DNA of 64,000 bases from Deltaproteobacteria bacterium (GTDB taxonomy: Bacteria; Desulfobacterota; Desulfuromonadia; Geobacterales; Pseudopelobacteraceae): NCBI GenBank assembly GCA_016182975.1, contig JACPFJ010000012.1, positions 1 to 64,000 on the forward strand. The letters are read 5' to 3'. The notes beneath the pieces are model-generated. The model saw nothing but the letters and a program-made list of their open reading frames with translations, was not told the origin of the DNA and made no database searches. Below, in pieces: positions 11,085 to 19,803 of the stretch (positions within the stretch are counted from its first letter, which is position 1; each line of letters opens with the position of its first letter). The translations under genes and the position numbers were made by a program.

Positions 11085-11335
11085 TGCAAATATCAGCTTC
11101 GCCAAAAGCCCATCTGCTGCGTTACGCTCAACCCTCGTCACTGCGGCGTACCTATCAGTACGCCTCATTCCTCGGGCCTCGCAAGCCTTGCATATGGACT
11201 TTTTGCTGTGCTGCTGTTGCATTTGCACGGCGTCAGATTTGAGATGATAACAAGGCGGCGATAAGAAAGCGACGGAGGCATAGTCCGCACTATGTCGAGG
11301 AGCTTTCGAAGAACCAACGCAGTTAGCGCTCAAAT
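11085..11335. repeat. Long non-coding repeat-like element between SRP RNA and tRNA-Ser
   Basis: About 250 bases with no convincing gene. Internal hairpins are visible, for example GGCGTACCTATCAGTACGCC at 11143-11162. From general knowledge, similar sequence (CTGCGTTACGCTCA, CTCGTCACTGCGGCGTAC, CTCATTCCTCGGGC) recurs in Geobacter and other genomes as a dispersed element. No second copy is in this window, so the call rests on recollection and on lack of coding potential. Confidence 0.45.
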
Positions 11336-11356
11336 GTGGCGGCGTGTAAAAAATTA

Positions 11357-11447
11357 TGGCGGAGAGAGAGGGATTCGAACCCTCGGTACGCTATTAACGT
11401 ACACACGCTTTCCAGGCGTGCTCCTTCAACCGCTCGGACATCTCTCC
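11357..11447 (-). tRNA. tRNA-Ser (anticodon GGA)
   Basis: The minus strand reads GGAGAGATGTCCGAGCGGTT at the 5' end, anticodon stem CACGC/GCGTG around loop CTGGAAA (anticodon GGA, reading UCC/UCU), the long variable arm typical of serine tRNA, T arm GGGTTCGAATCCC, and acceptor end TCTCTCC followed by discriminator G and an encoded CCA. Coordinates include the CCA. It lies upstream of the repeat-like element and the SRP RNA on the same strand. Confidence 0.97.
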
Positions 11448-11559
11448 GCAAAAGTGAAAGGGAAATATAGTATATGCGAAACGGTTTGTCCAGCATTTCA
11501 TAATATGCTTTGAAAAGCGCCGGAGGAGGTTGTACAGTTTCGAGCAGGAGCCATTGACC

Positions 11560-12276
11560 ATGAACATCGCCATCATAACCGCCATGCCGGAGGAGAGTCG
11601 GGCCGTGCTGAAGAGAGCCGGGCAGGTGGAGAAATCCATCTTTGGCGGCCGCAGCGCATTCCGCTGCCGGATCGCGGGACACGACATCACCCTGGTCGAG
11701 GCCGGCATGGGGATGCTCAACGCCGGCTGGGCCGCCACGGCCCTGGCCGCTGAAGCGCCGGACCTGCTGGTTTCCGCCGGGTTCGGGGGGGGGGTGCTGC
11801 CTGGTCTCAAGGTTGGGGACACGGTCACGGCGGAGAGGCTGCTGCACTGGACCGGGAGGGATTTCGAAGAGGTCGAGACGGGGTTTTGCGCTGTTGATGA
11901 CGCTTCAGCGATGCTGCGGGGCTGTTTTATCACCAGTGACGGTATACTCGACAAGCGCCAGGTAGCGGAGTCGCTGCCCAGCGGCGTCAACCGGCCGGTG
12001 GTTGAGATGGAGAGCGCCGCGGTGGCGCGGGTCGCGGCCGGGTGCGGCATCCCGTTTCTGGGGGTGCGCGCCGTCAGCGACCCGTGGAACGAGGAGCTGG
12101 GTTTTTCCATCAATGAGTTCTGCGACGAGGGGATGCGCATCCGCCCGCTCAAGGTGCTTGCCACGATCCTGCGTCGACCGGGCATCATTCCCCAGCTCAT
12201 CCGCCTGGCAAGGAACAGCCGGATTGCGGCGAAGCGCCTGGGAGCGGCGATCGAGCGGCTGTTTCAGGGGTTGTGA
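11560..12276 (+). CDS. Nucleoside phosphorylase family protein (MTA/SAH nucleosidase-like, HpnG-like)
   Basis: A 238-residue PNP/UDP phosphorylase-fold protein: N-terminal IAIITAMPEESRAVLKRAG, then VEAGMGMLNAGWAATAL, the glycine loop VSAGFGGGV, and the ribose-binding VVEMESAAVARVA, followed by RAVSDPWNEE with a catalytic-type Asp. This resembles the hopanoid-associated phosphorylase group and MTA/SAH nucleosidases; the substrate is not determinable. Its convergent neighbour is a carotenoid-synthesis-like protein, so an isoprenoid link is plausible. The start at 11560 is chosen for AGGAG eight bases upstream; a TTG at 11530 abuts its own purine run. The last 80 bases overlap the tail of the opposite-strand gene. 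Confidence 0.85.
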   Translation: MNIAIITAMPEESRAVLKRAGQVEKSIFGGRSAFRCRIAGHDITLVEAGMGMLNAGWAATALAAEAPDLLVSAGFGGGVLPGLKVGDTVTAERLLHWTGRDFEEVETGFCAVDDASAMLRGCFITSDGILDKRQVAESLPSGVNRPVVEMESAAVARVAAGCGIPFLGVRAVSDPWNEELGFSINEFCDEGMRIRPLKVLATILRRPGIIPQLIRLARNSRIAAKRLGAAIERLFQGL

Positions 12277-13177
12277 CTGCCCCTATCCCGACGGGAGAGG
12301 GTGACCGAAGGTCGGGTGAGGAGATTAGGTTAGAAACAAACGACCAGGGATAGTCCCGCCGGTGCTCCTCCAACTCCTCCGTCGTGTAGCGGTTCACCCT
12401 TCTCACCGCCATGATCGTCACCATCAGGATCGGCAAGGTGAAGATCAGGATACCGCAGAGGGCCATGAAATACTCGCCGATCCAGAGCGTCACCCCCCAG
12501 TTGAACAGCAGCACAGACAGATAGAGCAGGGGTCCGACCAGGGAGCGGAAGGGGAGGTTGAACATGCCGGCAGGCGCGCCGTCGAACCGCCGGGCGTCGA
12601 TCAACTGGAAGGCGCCTACCAGGCAGAGGCTGGTCAGGAGCCAACCCGCGTAGTTGGAAAGCGGCACTCCGAAGTGGATACCGACTTCGCGGTAGCCGTA
12701 GATCTGCCCCAGGAACCAGCGCCTCCCCTGCAAGGCCACCGGGTCGATGACGATGTCCAGGAAGGTCTGAAGACAAGCGCCCAGAATGAGGGCCGCGAAG
12801 GAGCTGCGGATGCGGCGCGTTTCCAGGGTGGCCACGTTCCAGCGCCAGCTCTTCAGCGGTGAGAGGATGAACAGCGCCGTGGCGTAGCTGCAATAGGAGA
12901 GGAACACGTAGGAGAGGGAGTCGAAGAACGGCACCCCGGCAACCCAGAGCTCCTTGTGGCTGGTGGTGTCGATGTAGTAGTACCAGCCGTAGGGGAAACC
13001 GGTGTTGATCGAGAGCCACTCAGAGGCAAAGGCGATCAGGTAGCCGGCCAGGGTGAAGGTAAGTGTCCTAGCCCACCCCACGTGCGGCACGCAGGCCAAA
13101 AGATATGCCGCGAAAAAGGCGAATACGTAGGGGCGCGTGGTGAAGGTGCCGACGGCGATGTCGAGGATGTGGGACAT
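12197..13177 (-). CDS. Carotenoid biosynthesis protein, CruF/DUF422-like membrane protein
   Basis: A 326-residue polytopic protein with about seven hydrophobic segments. Seen: FASEWLSINTGFPYGWYYYI, GVPFFDSLSYVFLSYCSYA, and DIVIDPVALQGRRWFLGQIY, which fit the DUF422 carotenoid hydratase-like family acting on the psi end group of carotenes or related polyprenoids in the inner membrane. The family core ends near residue 285 (YPWSFVS). The last 40 residues (SSPDLRSPSPVGIGA onward) are encoded by a repeat-like sequence and then antisense to the phosphorylase gene, so they probably replaced an original stop. Start at 13177, one base after the MCE gene stop, suggests one transcript with it. Confidence 0.82.
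   Translation of the reverse strand: MSHILDIAVGTFTTRPYVFAFFAAYLLACVPHVGWARTLTFTLAGYLIAFASEWLSINTGFPYGWYYYIDTTSHKELWVAGVPFFDSLSYVFLSYCSYATALFILSPLKSWRWNVATLETRRIRSSFAALILGACLQTFLDIVIDPVALQGRRWFLGQIYGYREVGIHFGVPLSNYAGWLLTSLCLVGAFQLIDARRFDGAPAGMFNLPFRSLVGPLLYLSVLLFNWGVTLWIGEYFMALCGILIFTLPILMVTIMAVRRVNRYTTEELEEHRRDYPWSFVSNLISSPDLRSPSPVGIGAVTTPETAARSPLPGASPQSGCSLPGG
12284..12326. repeat. Repeat-like palindrome (CTCTCCCGTCGGGA type) read as coding sequence
   Basis: Contains CCCTATCCCGACGGGAGAGGG and then ACCGAAGGTCGGGTGAGG, the pattern of common dispersed intergenic repeats (CCTCACCC...CTCTCCC). A related fragment (CCCGTACGGGAAAGGGTTGAGG) lies at 10860-10881. Here it forms part of the carotenoid gene's 3' end. 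Confidence 0.5.
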
Positions 13178-13178
13178 A

Positions 13179-14228
13179 TCAGAAGAGCGTGCCGACCACG
13201 CTGCCCAGCACCGATATGGGGCCGGTGTCCTGCAAGCCTTCCATGGCCTTCTCGGTCTTCTTCAGCGTGGAGAGGGCATCACGGTAGAGCGTGTCGTCGT
13301 TGACCAGCTTGCCTACCGTCCCCTCCCCCTCGTTGATCTTGCGGGTGATCTCCCGCAGGTTGGCCATGGTCTCGCGCAGCTCGTCGTAGAGGGCCGCGTC
13401 GTTGACCAGCTTGCCGACCGTCCCTTCCCCACGGTTGATGCGTTGGGCGATCTCGCTGAATTCCTTCATGCCGCTGTTCATCCCCTTGACCGCAGCCGTT
13501 GCCTGATCGTAGAGCTCGTCCTGGGTGAGGAGCTTGCCCATGGCCCCCTCGCCCCGCTCCAGTCTGGCGCTGACTTCGGCCAGGCTGCCGGTCAGGGCGG
13601 TGGCCTTGGTATAGAGGGTCCTGTCGTTCAGCAGCATCGCCAGTGAGCCGTCGCCGCGGTCGAGCTTGGCGGTGATGCTGGCCAGCCCGGTCAGGGAATT
13701 CCTGACGCTGGCGCGATTCTCGTCGAGCATGGCGGCGATTTTGCCCATGACCTCGTTCTGGTTGCGATTCAGATCGGCGATCATCTGTTTGGCGTCCTTG
13801 GTGAGCCCCCCCATATTCTCCATGATGGCGTCAACACTGGCCGGTTCGGTGCTTTGCACCGTGCTGCCGGGGGGGAGGAGGGGGGCGGCGGGGGAGCCGA
13901 AGCTAAGCCCCAGGAATTGCCCACCCAGCAGACTCGACATGCGGAGACTGGCCACGGTGTCCTTTTTGACTTGCGTGCCCGGTCTGACCTCGAAGTCAAC
14001 ACGAACCCGGCTGTCAACGATGGAGATCCGTTCGATCGTCCCCACATCCACTCCGGCGAGCTTGACGGCGTCACCCGGCTTGAGGCCGGTGGAGGAAGCG
14101 AGAAAGGTCGTGTAGGGGATGCCGCGGTCGAACAGCTTCCAGCGGTTGCCCACCTCCAGCATCAGTCCGAGCAGCACGATGCTGAGAACGAAGAACAACC
14201 CGACCTTGACTTCATTGGTGAGGGACAT
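13179..14228 (-). CDS. MCE-domain (MlaD-like) lipid transport protein
   Basis: A 349-residue protein: an N-terminal membrane anchor (VGLFFVLSIVLLGLMLEVG), then an MCE domain at about 38-118 with LKPGDAVKLAGVDVGTIERI and VASLRMSSLLGGQFLGLS. A long helical tail holds repeated modules around GEGTVGKLVNDAALYDELR and GEGTVGKLVNDDTLYRDAL at about 30-45 residue spacing. The family forms hexameric periplasmic rings or needles that pass phospholipids between membranes. MlaE/MlaF-type permease and ATPase genes are not adjacent in this window upstream or downstream. Start ATG at 14228 with GAGAGGTGTC. Likely co-transcribed with the carotenoid-like gene. Confidence 0.92.
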   Translation of the reverse strand: MSLTNEVKVGLFFVLSIVLLGLMLEVGNRWKLFDRGIPYTTFLASSTGLKPGDAVKLAGVDVGTIERISIVDSRVRVDFEVRPGTQVKKDTVASLRMSSLLGGQFLGLSFGSPAAPLLPPGSTVQSTEPASVDAIMENMGGLTKDAKQMIADLNRNQNEVMGKIAAMLDENRASVRNSLTGLASITAKLDRGDGSLAMLLNDRTLYTKATALTGSLAEVSARLERGEGAMGKLLTQDELYDQATAAVKGMNSGMKEFSEIAQRINRGEGTVGKLVNDAALYDELRETMANLREITRKINEGEGTVGKLVNDDTLYRDALSTLKKTEKAMEGLQDTGPISVLGSVVGTLF

Positions 14229-14429
14229 GACACCTCTCTTGGGTTTACATCGGCGGAATGCCTGCTATAATGCAGCGTATTTCCCCGCACGTCAATTGAA
14301 CCATTATACGGATCAATTTCCCGGTGGCAACAAGTATTGCGCGTTTAGACCGAAACAGAGTACCAGCAGCATCCATGCTTTCGTTTGAACGGGTTATTCT
14401 CCGTGCCTCTGTGAGAGAAAGGATTATCA

Positions 14430-15281
14430 ATGAACGACTACCTGGGCGCCCACATGTCCATTGCCGGCGGCCTGCACCTGGCCATCGACCGGGCCGTTGC
14501 CGTCGGCTGCGGCGTGCTGCAGATCTTCACCCGCAACTCCAACCAGTGGCGGGGGAAGCCGGTCAGCGAGGCCGATTGCGCCCTGTTCCGCGAGAAATTC
14601 GCCACCTCCGGCCTGCACGAGGTCGTCTCCCACGACATCTACCTGATCAATCTTGCTTCACCCCCCGGCGAGATGCGCGAAAAAAGCCTGAACGCCTTCC
14701 GCGATGAACTGGAGAGCTGTGCCCGGTTGGGCATCAAAAAGGTGGTCATGCACCCCGGCTCGCACCTGTCCGACACGCCCGAGGCGGGGCTTACGAGGAT
14801 CACCTCGGCCTTTGATCAGCTGTTCGGCGAGGTGCCGCAGTTCGAGGGGCGGGTGCTGATCGAGACGACCGCGGGGCAGGGGAGCAATCTGGGAAGGACC
14901 TTCGAGGAGTTGCGGGCAATTATTGAGGGGTCACGTTATCCGGAGAAGTTCGCGGTCTGCTTCGACACCTGCCACACCTTTGCCGCCGGCTACGACATCG
15001 CCACGGAGCAGGGCTACGCCGATACCATGGCGCAGTTCGACCAGATAATCGGCCTGGAGCGGCTGCAATGCTTCCATTTCAACGATTCCAAGAAGGGGCT
15101 CGGCTCCCGCGTTGATCGCCACGAGCATATCGGCCGGGGAGAGTTGGGGCCGGAGCCCTTCCGCTTCATCCTCAACGATAAGCGCTTCGCCACGGTGCCC
15201 AAGATCCTGGAGACCCCCAAGGGGGACAACGACGAGATGGACAGGGTCAATCTGGAGGTGTTGAGGGGGCTGGTGAAATAA
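14430..15281 (+). CDS. nfo: Endonuclease IV (AP endonuclease)
   Basis: A 283-residue TIM-barrel, three-zinc AP endonuclease of standard length that nicks DNA 5' of abasic sites during base-excision repair. Seen: GAHMSIAGGLHLAIDRA, FTRNSNQWRGKP, VVMHPGSHLSDTPEAGL, VLIETTAGQGSNLG, VCFDTCHTFAAGYDI, FHFNDSKKGLGSRVDRHEHIGRGELG, in family order with the zinc-binding His, Glu and Asp residues. Start ATG at 14430 after GAGAAAGGATTATCA. Divergent from the MCE gene across about 200 bases; convergent with the exoribonuclease gene. Confidence 0.97.
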   Translation: MNDYLGAHMSIAGGLHLAIDRAVAVGCGVLQIFTRNSNQWRGKPVSEADCALFREKFATSGLHEVVSHDIYLINLASPPGEMREKSLNAFRDELESCARLGIKKVVMHPGSHLSDTPEAGLTRITSAFDQLFGEVPQFEGRVLIETTAGQGSNLGRTFEELRAIIEGSRYPEKFAVCFDTCHTFAAGYDIATEQGYADTMAQFDQIIGLERLQCFHFNDSKKGLGSRVDRHEHIGRGELGPEPFRFILNDKRFATVPKILETPKGDNDEMDRVNLEVLRGLVK

Positions 15282-15287
15282 TCCATT

Positions 15288-15318
15288 CCGGGGGTTGCCG
15301 TTTCACGGCCACCCCCGG
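15288..15318. terminator. Hairpin between convergent nfo and HD exoribonuclease genes
   Basis: A long stem, CCGGGGGT...ACCCCCGG with inner GCCGT/ACGGC, in a 45-base gap between two stop codons. No long T-run follows on either strand, so termination strength is uncertain. Confidence 0.6.
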
Positions 15319-15326
15319 AACTCTTG

Positions 15327-16430
15327 TCAAAACAGGTCCAGGTTCTCCAGCGCCTTGAACGGCTGGTTGCCGAAGCTCTGCCGTCCCTGCTTCGCTGCGG
15401 GCGCAGCCGCGGGCTGTTGCTCCTTCGGTGCAGGCTCACAGGTCTCATCCCCCACGCGTTCCACCTCCTGCTCCCCTTCCATGCCGTTTACCTTGAAGAA
15501 GTAGCGGTCGTACAGGCGGTGATGCGAGGTCCAGCGCGATGTACTGACGCTCTCCCTGGCGATGTGGGCGCGGATGCCGTTGATCTTGGAGTCCATGTCG
15601 TCCAGGTAGTTGAGGATGGTGGCCTCGACGGTCTTGGGGCGCTTGGGCGATCCGTACTCGTACTGGCCGTGGTGGGAGAGCAGCATGTGCTTCAGCAGCA
15701 GGGACAATTCCCGCGGGAAGCCCTCCAGTCGGCGGATCTTCTCCTCCACCAGTTCCACGCCGATGGTGATGTGCCCCAGCAGCTTGCCGGCGTCGGTGTA
15801 GTCGAAGGCGCGCTCGAAGCTCATCTCGTGGATCTTGCCCACGTCGTGCAGGAGCGCCCCCACAACCAGCAGGTCCTCGTTGATTCCCTCGTAGAGCGGC
15901 ACGATGCCCTTCACCAGCTTGACCAGCGCCAGGGAGTGCTCCAGAAGTCCGCCCAGGTAGACGTGGTGCATCCCCTTGGCGGCCGGGGCCTTGCAGTAGA
16001 GCTTCATCAAGGACTCATCCGTCAGGAACCCCTCCATCAACTCTCTCAGGTGCGGGTTGGCGATGGCGGCGACCACAGTTGACAATTCCCTACGCATCTC
16101 GTCGATGTCGCGCGGCGATTCGGGGAGGAAGTCGGCCAGTTCGACCTCCTCATCGGCGATCCTGGCGATCTCCGCCGCCACCACCTGCATCTTGTTCAGA
16201 TAGACCGAGGCCTTGCCGCGCACCCGGACGAAGTCGTCCTTATCAAAGAGTTTGTCCAGGACGTCCACGTTGTCCCAGACCTTGGCGTCCACCTCGCCGC
16301 TCTTGTCCATCAGGCGCAGGTTCATGTAGGGCTTGCCGTTCTTGGCCATGGCCATGATCTTCTCCTTGACCAGAAAGACGGCGTTGACCGCATCGCGGTC
16401 CTTGATCTCGGCTACGAACTGTTTTGCCAC
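15327..16430 (-). CDS. 3'-5' exoribonuclease YhaM-like (OB-fold plus HD domain)
   Basis: A 367-residue protein with an N-terminal OB-fold nucleic-acid-binding domain (NLRLMDKSGEVDAKVWDN, near residues 15-100) and an HD phosphohydrolase domain: GGLLEHSLALVKLVKGI, LLHDVGKIHE, LLLKHMLLSHHGQYEYGSP, with the expected His/Asp metal ligands. The C-terminal 45 residues are a Glu/Ala/Gln-rich tail. YhaM-type enzymes degrade single-stranded RNA, and sometimes DNA, from the 3' end. Start ATG at 16430, with AAAAGGAGCGTCACGTGG upstream. A CCCCCTTT repeat element lies between it and the FAD oxidoreductase gene upstream. Confidence 0.88.
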   Translation of the reverse strand: MAKQFVAEIKDRDAVNAVFLVKEKIMAMAKNGKPYMNLRLMDKSGEVDAKVWDNVDVLDKLFDKDDFVRVRGKASVYLNKMQVVAAEIARIADEEVELADFLPESPRDIDEMRRELSTVVAAIANPHLRELMEGFLTDESLMKLYCKAPAAKGMHHVYLGGLLEHSLALVKLVKGIVPLYEGINEDLLVVGALLHDVGKIHEMSFERAFDYTDAGKLLGHITIGVELVEEKIRRLEGFPRELSLLLKHMLLSHHGQYEYGSPKRPKTVEATILNYLDDMDSKINGIRAHIARESVSTSRWTSHHRLYDRYFFKVNGMEGEQEVERVGDETCEPAPKEQQPAAAPAAKQGRQSFGNQPFKALENLDLF

Positions 16431-16450
16431 GTGACGCTCCTTTTGGTGTG

Positions 16451-16530
16451 AAGTCCCCCTTTAAAAAAGGGGGATTTAGGGGGTTACGCACCGGCGGCTA
16501 ACCCCCTGGCCCCCCTTTTCAAAGGGGGGA
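16451..16530. repeat. CCCCCTTT/AAAGGGGG element, copy 1
   Basis: AAGTCCCCCTTT-AAA-AAAGGGGGATTTAGGGGG, a short centre, then CCCCCTGGCCCCCCTTTTCAA and AAGGGGGGAA: two hairpins plus long-range pairing. Copy 2 is at 54533. The right end supplies the stop codon and last few codons of the FAD oxidoreductase gene. Confidence 0.8.
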
Positions 16531-18111
16531 ATGATTCAACCGCCGTACTATCGTATCGGCGATCTTGATGCCGTCGATGGCCGAGCTCATGATCCCGCCG
16601 CTGTAGCCGGCACCCTCGCCGGCCGGGTACAGTCCCTTCAATCCCGGGGATTCATATTGCCCATTCCTCAGAATCCGCACCGGCGACGAGGTGCGTGACT
16701 CGATGCCGATCAGGGTGGCCTCGGCAGTGACGAAACCCCGCAGCTTGCGCCCGAATTCGGCGATACCCTCGCGCAGGGTCTGAATGATGTAAGGAGGCAG
16801 GACCGTATCAAGGTCGGCCTCGCTGATCCCCGGACGGTAGCTGCAGGAGATCGGGCCTCTGCCGGGCATGCGCATGAACGCCAGCAGGTTCTGGGCCGGA
16901 GCCCGGTAGCCGCCTACCCCGGCCAGGAAGGCCCGGCGTTCCCACTCCCGTTGAAACCTGACGCCGGCCAGCGGGCCTGCGCCGCCGAAGTCCGCCTCGT
17001 TCACGTTCACCACCAGGGCGCTGTTGGCAAAGGGCGAGTTGCGCATCTGCCCGCTCATGCCGTTGGTGACCACGCCCCCCTCCTCGGACGCGCCGGCAAC
17101 GACCACGCCGCCGGGACACATGCAGAAGGAGTAGGCGCTTCGGCCGCTGGCGCTGTTGTTCCAGGTGACGGCGTAGTCGGCCGCCGGCAGGGCGGGGTGG
17201 CGGGCGCCGCCGTACTGGATGCGGTCGATTAACCCCTGGGGGTGCTCCACCCTGAGCCCCATGGCGAAGGCCTTGCGTTCCAATGGCACGGCGCGCCGCT
17301 CCAGCAACTCGTAGGTGTCACGGGCGCTGTGGCCGGTGGCCAGGATCAGCAGGTCGCAGGGGAACTCCTCGCTGTCATTGACGACAACGGCTGAGACGCC
17401 CCCCTCGCGGGTGATGATATCGGTCAGGCGGCAACCGAAACGGATATGGAACCCCTTCTCCAGGAGGTGCCGCCTGATGGAGCCGACCACGAGCCGCAGG
17501 CGGTCGGTGCCGATATGCGGTTTGGCCAGGTAGCGCACCTCGGGCGGCGCGCCGAAGGCTGCCAGCCGTTCCAGCACCCAGGGTACCAGGGGGTCCTTGG
17601 AACGGCTGGTAAGCTTGCCGTCGGAGAAGGTCCCGGCCCCCCCCTCGCCGAACTGGACGTTGCTCTCCGGGTTTAGCACCCCGCTCCTCCAGAACCGCTG
17701 CACGTCGAGGGCGCGCTCTTCCACCGGCCGGCCCCGCTCGATGATGGTGGCGCAGAGGCCGTATTCGGCCAGGCGCAACGCCGCGAACAGCCCGGCCGGG
17801 CCGCTGCCGGCGATGACGATCCGTCTCTGCGAGCGGACCGGCATGAATATATGAGCCTGCGGCTCTGGCTGCCATGACAGGTCCGGGTCGCTGCCCAGGC
17901 GGGCGGCCAGGGTACCTTCATCGGCGACTGAGAAGGAAATGGTATAGACCGTCTTTATGCGCGGCTTGCGGCGGGCGTCGATCCCCTTGCGCAGGATGCG
18001 GAAGTCATGCAGCTCGCTAACGGCAAGACCGGCGCGTGCAGCCACCACTGGCGGCAGACTGTCTTCTCCGTCACTCGGGGAGAGGGTGAGATTGCGGTAG
18101 ATGAACGGCAT
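16519..18111 (-). CDS. FAD-dependent oxidoreductase (COG2509-type dehydrogenase)
   Basis: A 530-residue flavoprotein. A roughly 90-residue N-terminal region is followed by the dinucleotide fold IVIAGSGPAGLFAALRLAEYG with ERG at strand 2. Then come FGEGGAGTFSDGKLTSR, LILATGHSARDTYELL, the FAD-dependent C-terminal region GYRAPAQNLLAFM, and the closing GEGAGYSGGIMSSAIDGIKIA. The family is widespread with no settled substrate. Start ATG at 18111 lies 7 bases from the response regulator stop, so the two may be one transcript. The last codons (NHSPL and stop) lie inside a repeat element, hinting at a lost native stop. Confidence 0.88.
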   Translation of the reverse strand: MPFIYRNLTLSPSDGEDSLPPVVAARAGLAVSELHDFRILRKGIDARRKPRIKTVYTISFSVADEGTLAARLGSDPDLSWQPEPQAHIFMPVRSQRRIVIAGSGPAGLFAALRLAEYGLCATIIERGRPVEERALDVQRFWRSGVLNPESNVQFGEGGAGTFSDGKLTSRSKDPLVPWVLERLAAFGAPPEVRYLAKPHIGTDRLRLVVGSIRRHLLEKGFHIRFGCRLTDIITREGGVSAVVVNDSEEFPCDLLILATGHSARDTYELLERRAVPLERKAFAMGLRVEHPQGLIDRIQYGGARHPALPAADYAVTWNNSASGRSAYSFCMCPGGVVVAGASEEGGVVTNGMSGQMRNSPFANSALVVNVNEADFGGAGPLAGVRFQREWERRAFLAGVGGYRAPAQNLLAFMRMPGRGPISCSYRPGISEADLDTVLPPYIIQTLREGIAEFGRKLRGFVTAEATLIGIESRTSSPVRILRNGQYESPGLKGLYPAGEGAGYSGGIMSSAIDGIKIADTIVRRLNHSPL

Positions 18112-18117
18112 TCGGGT

Positions 18118-18516
18118 TCAGGCCTGTTGGTAGGCTTTCCGTGCCAGGAGCTGTTCTACGATGATGACGATGTCCACCGGCTTGGTGGATTTGGGGATAT
18201 GCACTCGGGCGCCCATTTCGGGGGCCTCGTGTTCATGGGGGGATTCCTGGAACATGGAGGTCAGAAGGACGATCACCGGGAGTTTGTCCCCGGCTACGCG
18301 GCTGATCTCAATGCAGGTGGAAACCCCGCCCATGCGTGGCATGACCAGATCGGAGACGATGGCATCGGGGGACTTTTCCAGGAAGACCCTGACACCCTCG
18401 ATGCCGTCGTTGGCGTTTAAGACGGTAAATCCGTTTTCGCTGAAGGCATCGGAGAGCACCTTCAGGAAAAATGGGTCATCGTCGACGATGAGTATTTTTC
18501 CGCGTGATTCGTTCAT
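18118..18516 (-). CDS. Single-domain response regulator
   Basis: A 132-residue receiver domain: KILIVDDDPFFLKVL with the acidic pair, phosphoacceptor in DAIVSDLVMPRMGG, the Thr/Ser position in PVIVLLTSMF, and HIPKSTKP with the conserved Lys. There is no output domain, so it probably signals through protein contact. A 24-residue insert-like stretch after LLTSM (FQESPHEHEAPEMGAR) is rich in acidic residues and His. Start at 18516 (MNESRGKI), excluding a longer frame with atypical N-terminus. It lies 54 bases after the hybrid kinase gene, its likely partner. Confidence 0.88.
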   Translation of the reverse strand: MNESRGKILIVDDDPFFLKVLSDAFSENGFTVLNANDGIEGVRVFLEKSPDAIVSDLVMPRMGGVSTCIEISRVAGDKLPVIVLLTSMFQESPHEHEAPEMGARVHIPKSTKPVDIVIIVEQLLARKAYQQA

Positions 18517-18569
18517 GGCTGTCTCGTATGCTTGAGATGCTCCGATATTACACCAGTTAAAACTTAACC

Positions 18570-19766
18570 TCAACCTGACTTTGTCCCGGCCGGGAATTCG
18601 AGCCGGAAGACGGTCCCCTCTGCCGAGGTTTTGTGTACCGTGATGTTCCCATCGTAGATACGGGCGATGCGCCGGACAACCGGCAGCCCCATGCCGGTCC
18701 CGCGCGCTTTGGTGGTGAAAAACGGCTCGAAGATGTTCGGCAGCGCCTCGGCGGGGATCCCCTTGCCGCTGTCCCCCACCATGACCACTACCTTGCCGTC
18801 CTCGGCGTCGATCTCGATCTCCAGACGCCCGCCGTCAGGCATTTCGTCCAGGGCATTCAGAAACAGGTTGGTGAAGATCTGCTCCAGTTCGGCCGCGTCG
18901 GCTTTGATAGGGGGCGTCACGGCGCTGTAACTGCGTTTCACCTGGATTTTACCCGCCTCTATCTGCGGCAGAAAGACCTCCAGGGCATTGTCGATGACCC
19001 GGTCGATGCGCACGTCGTTGGTGATCGTCCGGGTGCGCCGCGAGGAGTCCAACAGTTTGCGGATGATGGAGTCGATCCGGTCAATTTCCTTGAGGATCTT
19101 GATCAGGTACTCCAGATGTTCGGGGTGGGTCGTGCTCTGGCGCATCAGTTGGACGAAAAGGGAAATGGAATTGAGCGGGTTGCGGATCTCGTGGGCCATG
19201 CCGGCCGAGAGGTAGCCCAGTGTCGCCAGCCTTTCGGAGTGGGCGATCTCCGACTGTGCCTTTTGCAGTGCCTCGCTCTTCTCGCGCACCCGTTTCTGCA
19301 GATCCTGGTTCCATGACTCGATTTCCTGGAGGAGCCGTTCGTGCTCCTTCTGGAGCGCCTTGTTTTGAAGCTCGATCTCGCGGATGCGCAGGACGTTGTC
19401 AAGGCGTTCGACAAGGTCGCGGTTATTGAAGGGCTTGAGGATATACTCGCAGGCGCCCCCCTTCATCAATTCGACCGCGATCTCCTCGCTCCCCTTGCCG
19501 GTGAACATCACCACGTAGGTGGCCGGGAAGCGCGCCCGTATCTCCCGCAGGGCGGAGAGGCCGTCCATCTCGGGCATCATGTAATCGAGAAGCACCAACT
19601 CGGGATTCCGGGCGGCAATGATATCCATGCCCTCATGGGCGGTGGCGGCCTTGAAAACCTGGTATCCGCGTCTGGAGAGTATCAGCGCGGACAATTCAAG
19701 TATGTTTGGTTCATCATCGATGATGACGACCGTGGCCTTGATATCGGGGGGATGAGAATCTTGCAT
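18570..19766 (-). CDS. Histidine kinase with N-terminal receiver domain
   Basis: A 398-residue soluble protein. The receiver domain at about 12-125 has [29 protein letters not shown], and [11 protein letters not shown] coiled coil follows (about 130-185), then HisKA with the H-box [20 protein letters not shown], and HATPase_c with [28 protein letters not shown], and [12 protein letters not shown]. There are no membrane helices. Start ATG at 19766, just past the UspA stop; a longer frame would reach into the UspA gene. It forms a cluster with the two single receivers. The stimulus is unknown. Confidence 0.9.
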   Translation of the reverse strand: MQDSHPPDIKATVVIIDDEPNILELSALILSRRGYQVFKAATAHEGMDIIAARNPELVLLDYMMPEMDGLSALREIRARFPATYVVMFTGKGSEEIAVELMKGGACEYILKPFNNRDLVERLDNVLRIREIELQNKALQKEHERLLQEIESWNQDLQKRVREKSEALQKAQSEIAHSERLATLGYLSAGMAHEIRNPLNSISLFVQLMRQSTTHPEHLEYLIKILKEIDRIDSIIRKLLDSSRRTRTITNDVRIDRVIDNALEVFLPQIEAGKIQVKRSYSAVTPPIKADAAELEQIFTNLFLNALDEMPDGGRLEIEIDAEDGKVVVMVGDSGKGIPAEALPNIFEPFFTTKARGTGMGLPVVRRIARIYDGNITVHKTSAEGTVFRLEFPAGTKSG

Positions 19767-19803
19767 GTCGTCACACGTCGCGTGAAGCGGCGTGAATTGA
19801 GAC

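Noticed and set aside
11043-11333. Minus-strand 96-codon frame across the SRP RNA and repeat region
   Set aside because: It overlaps a structural RNA and repeat-like DNA and has no support as protein.
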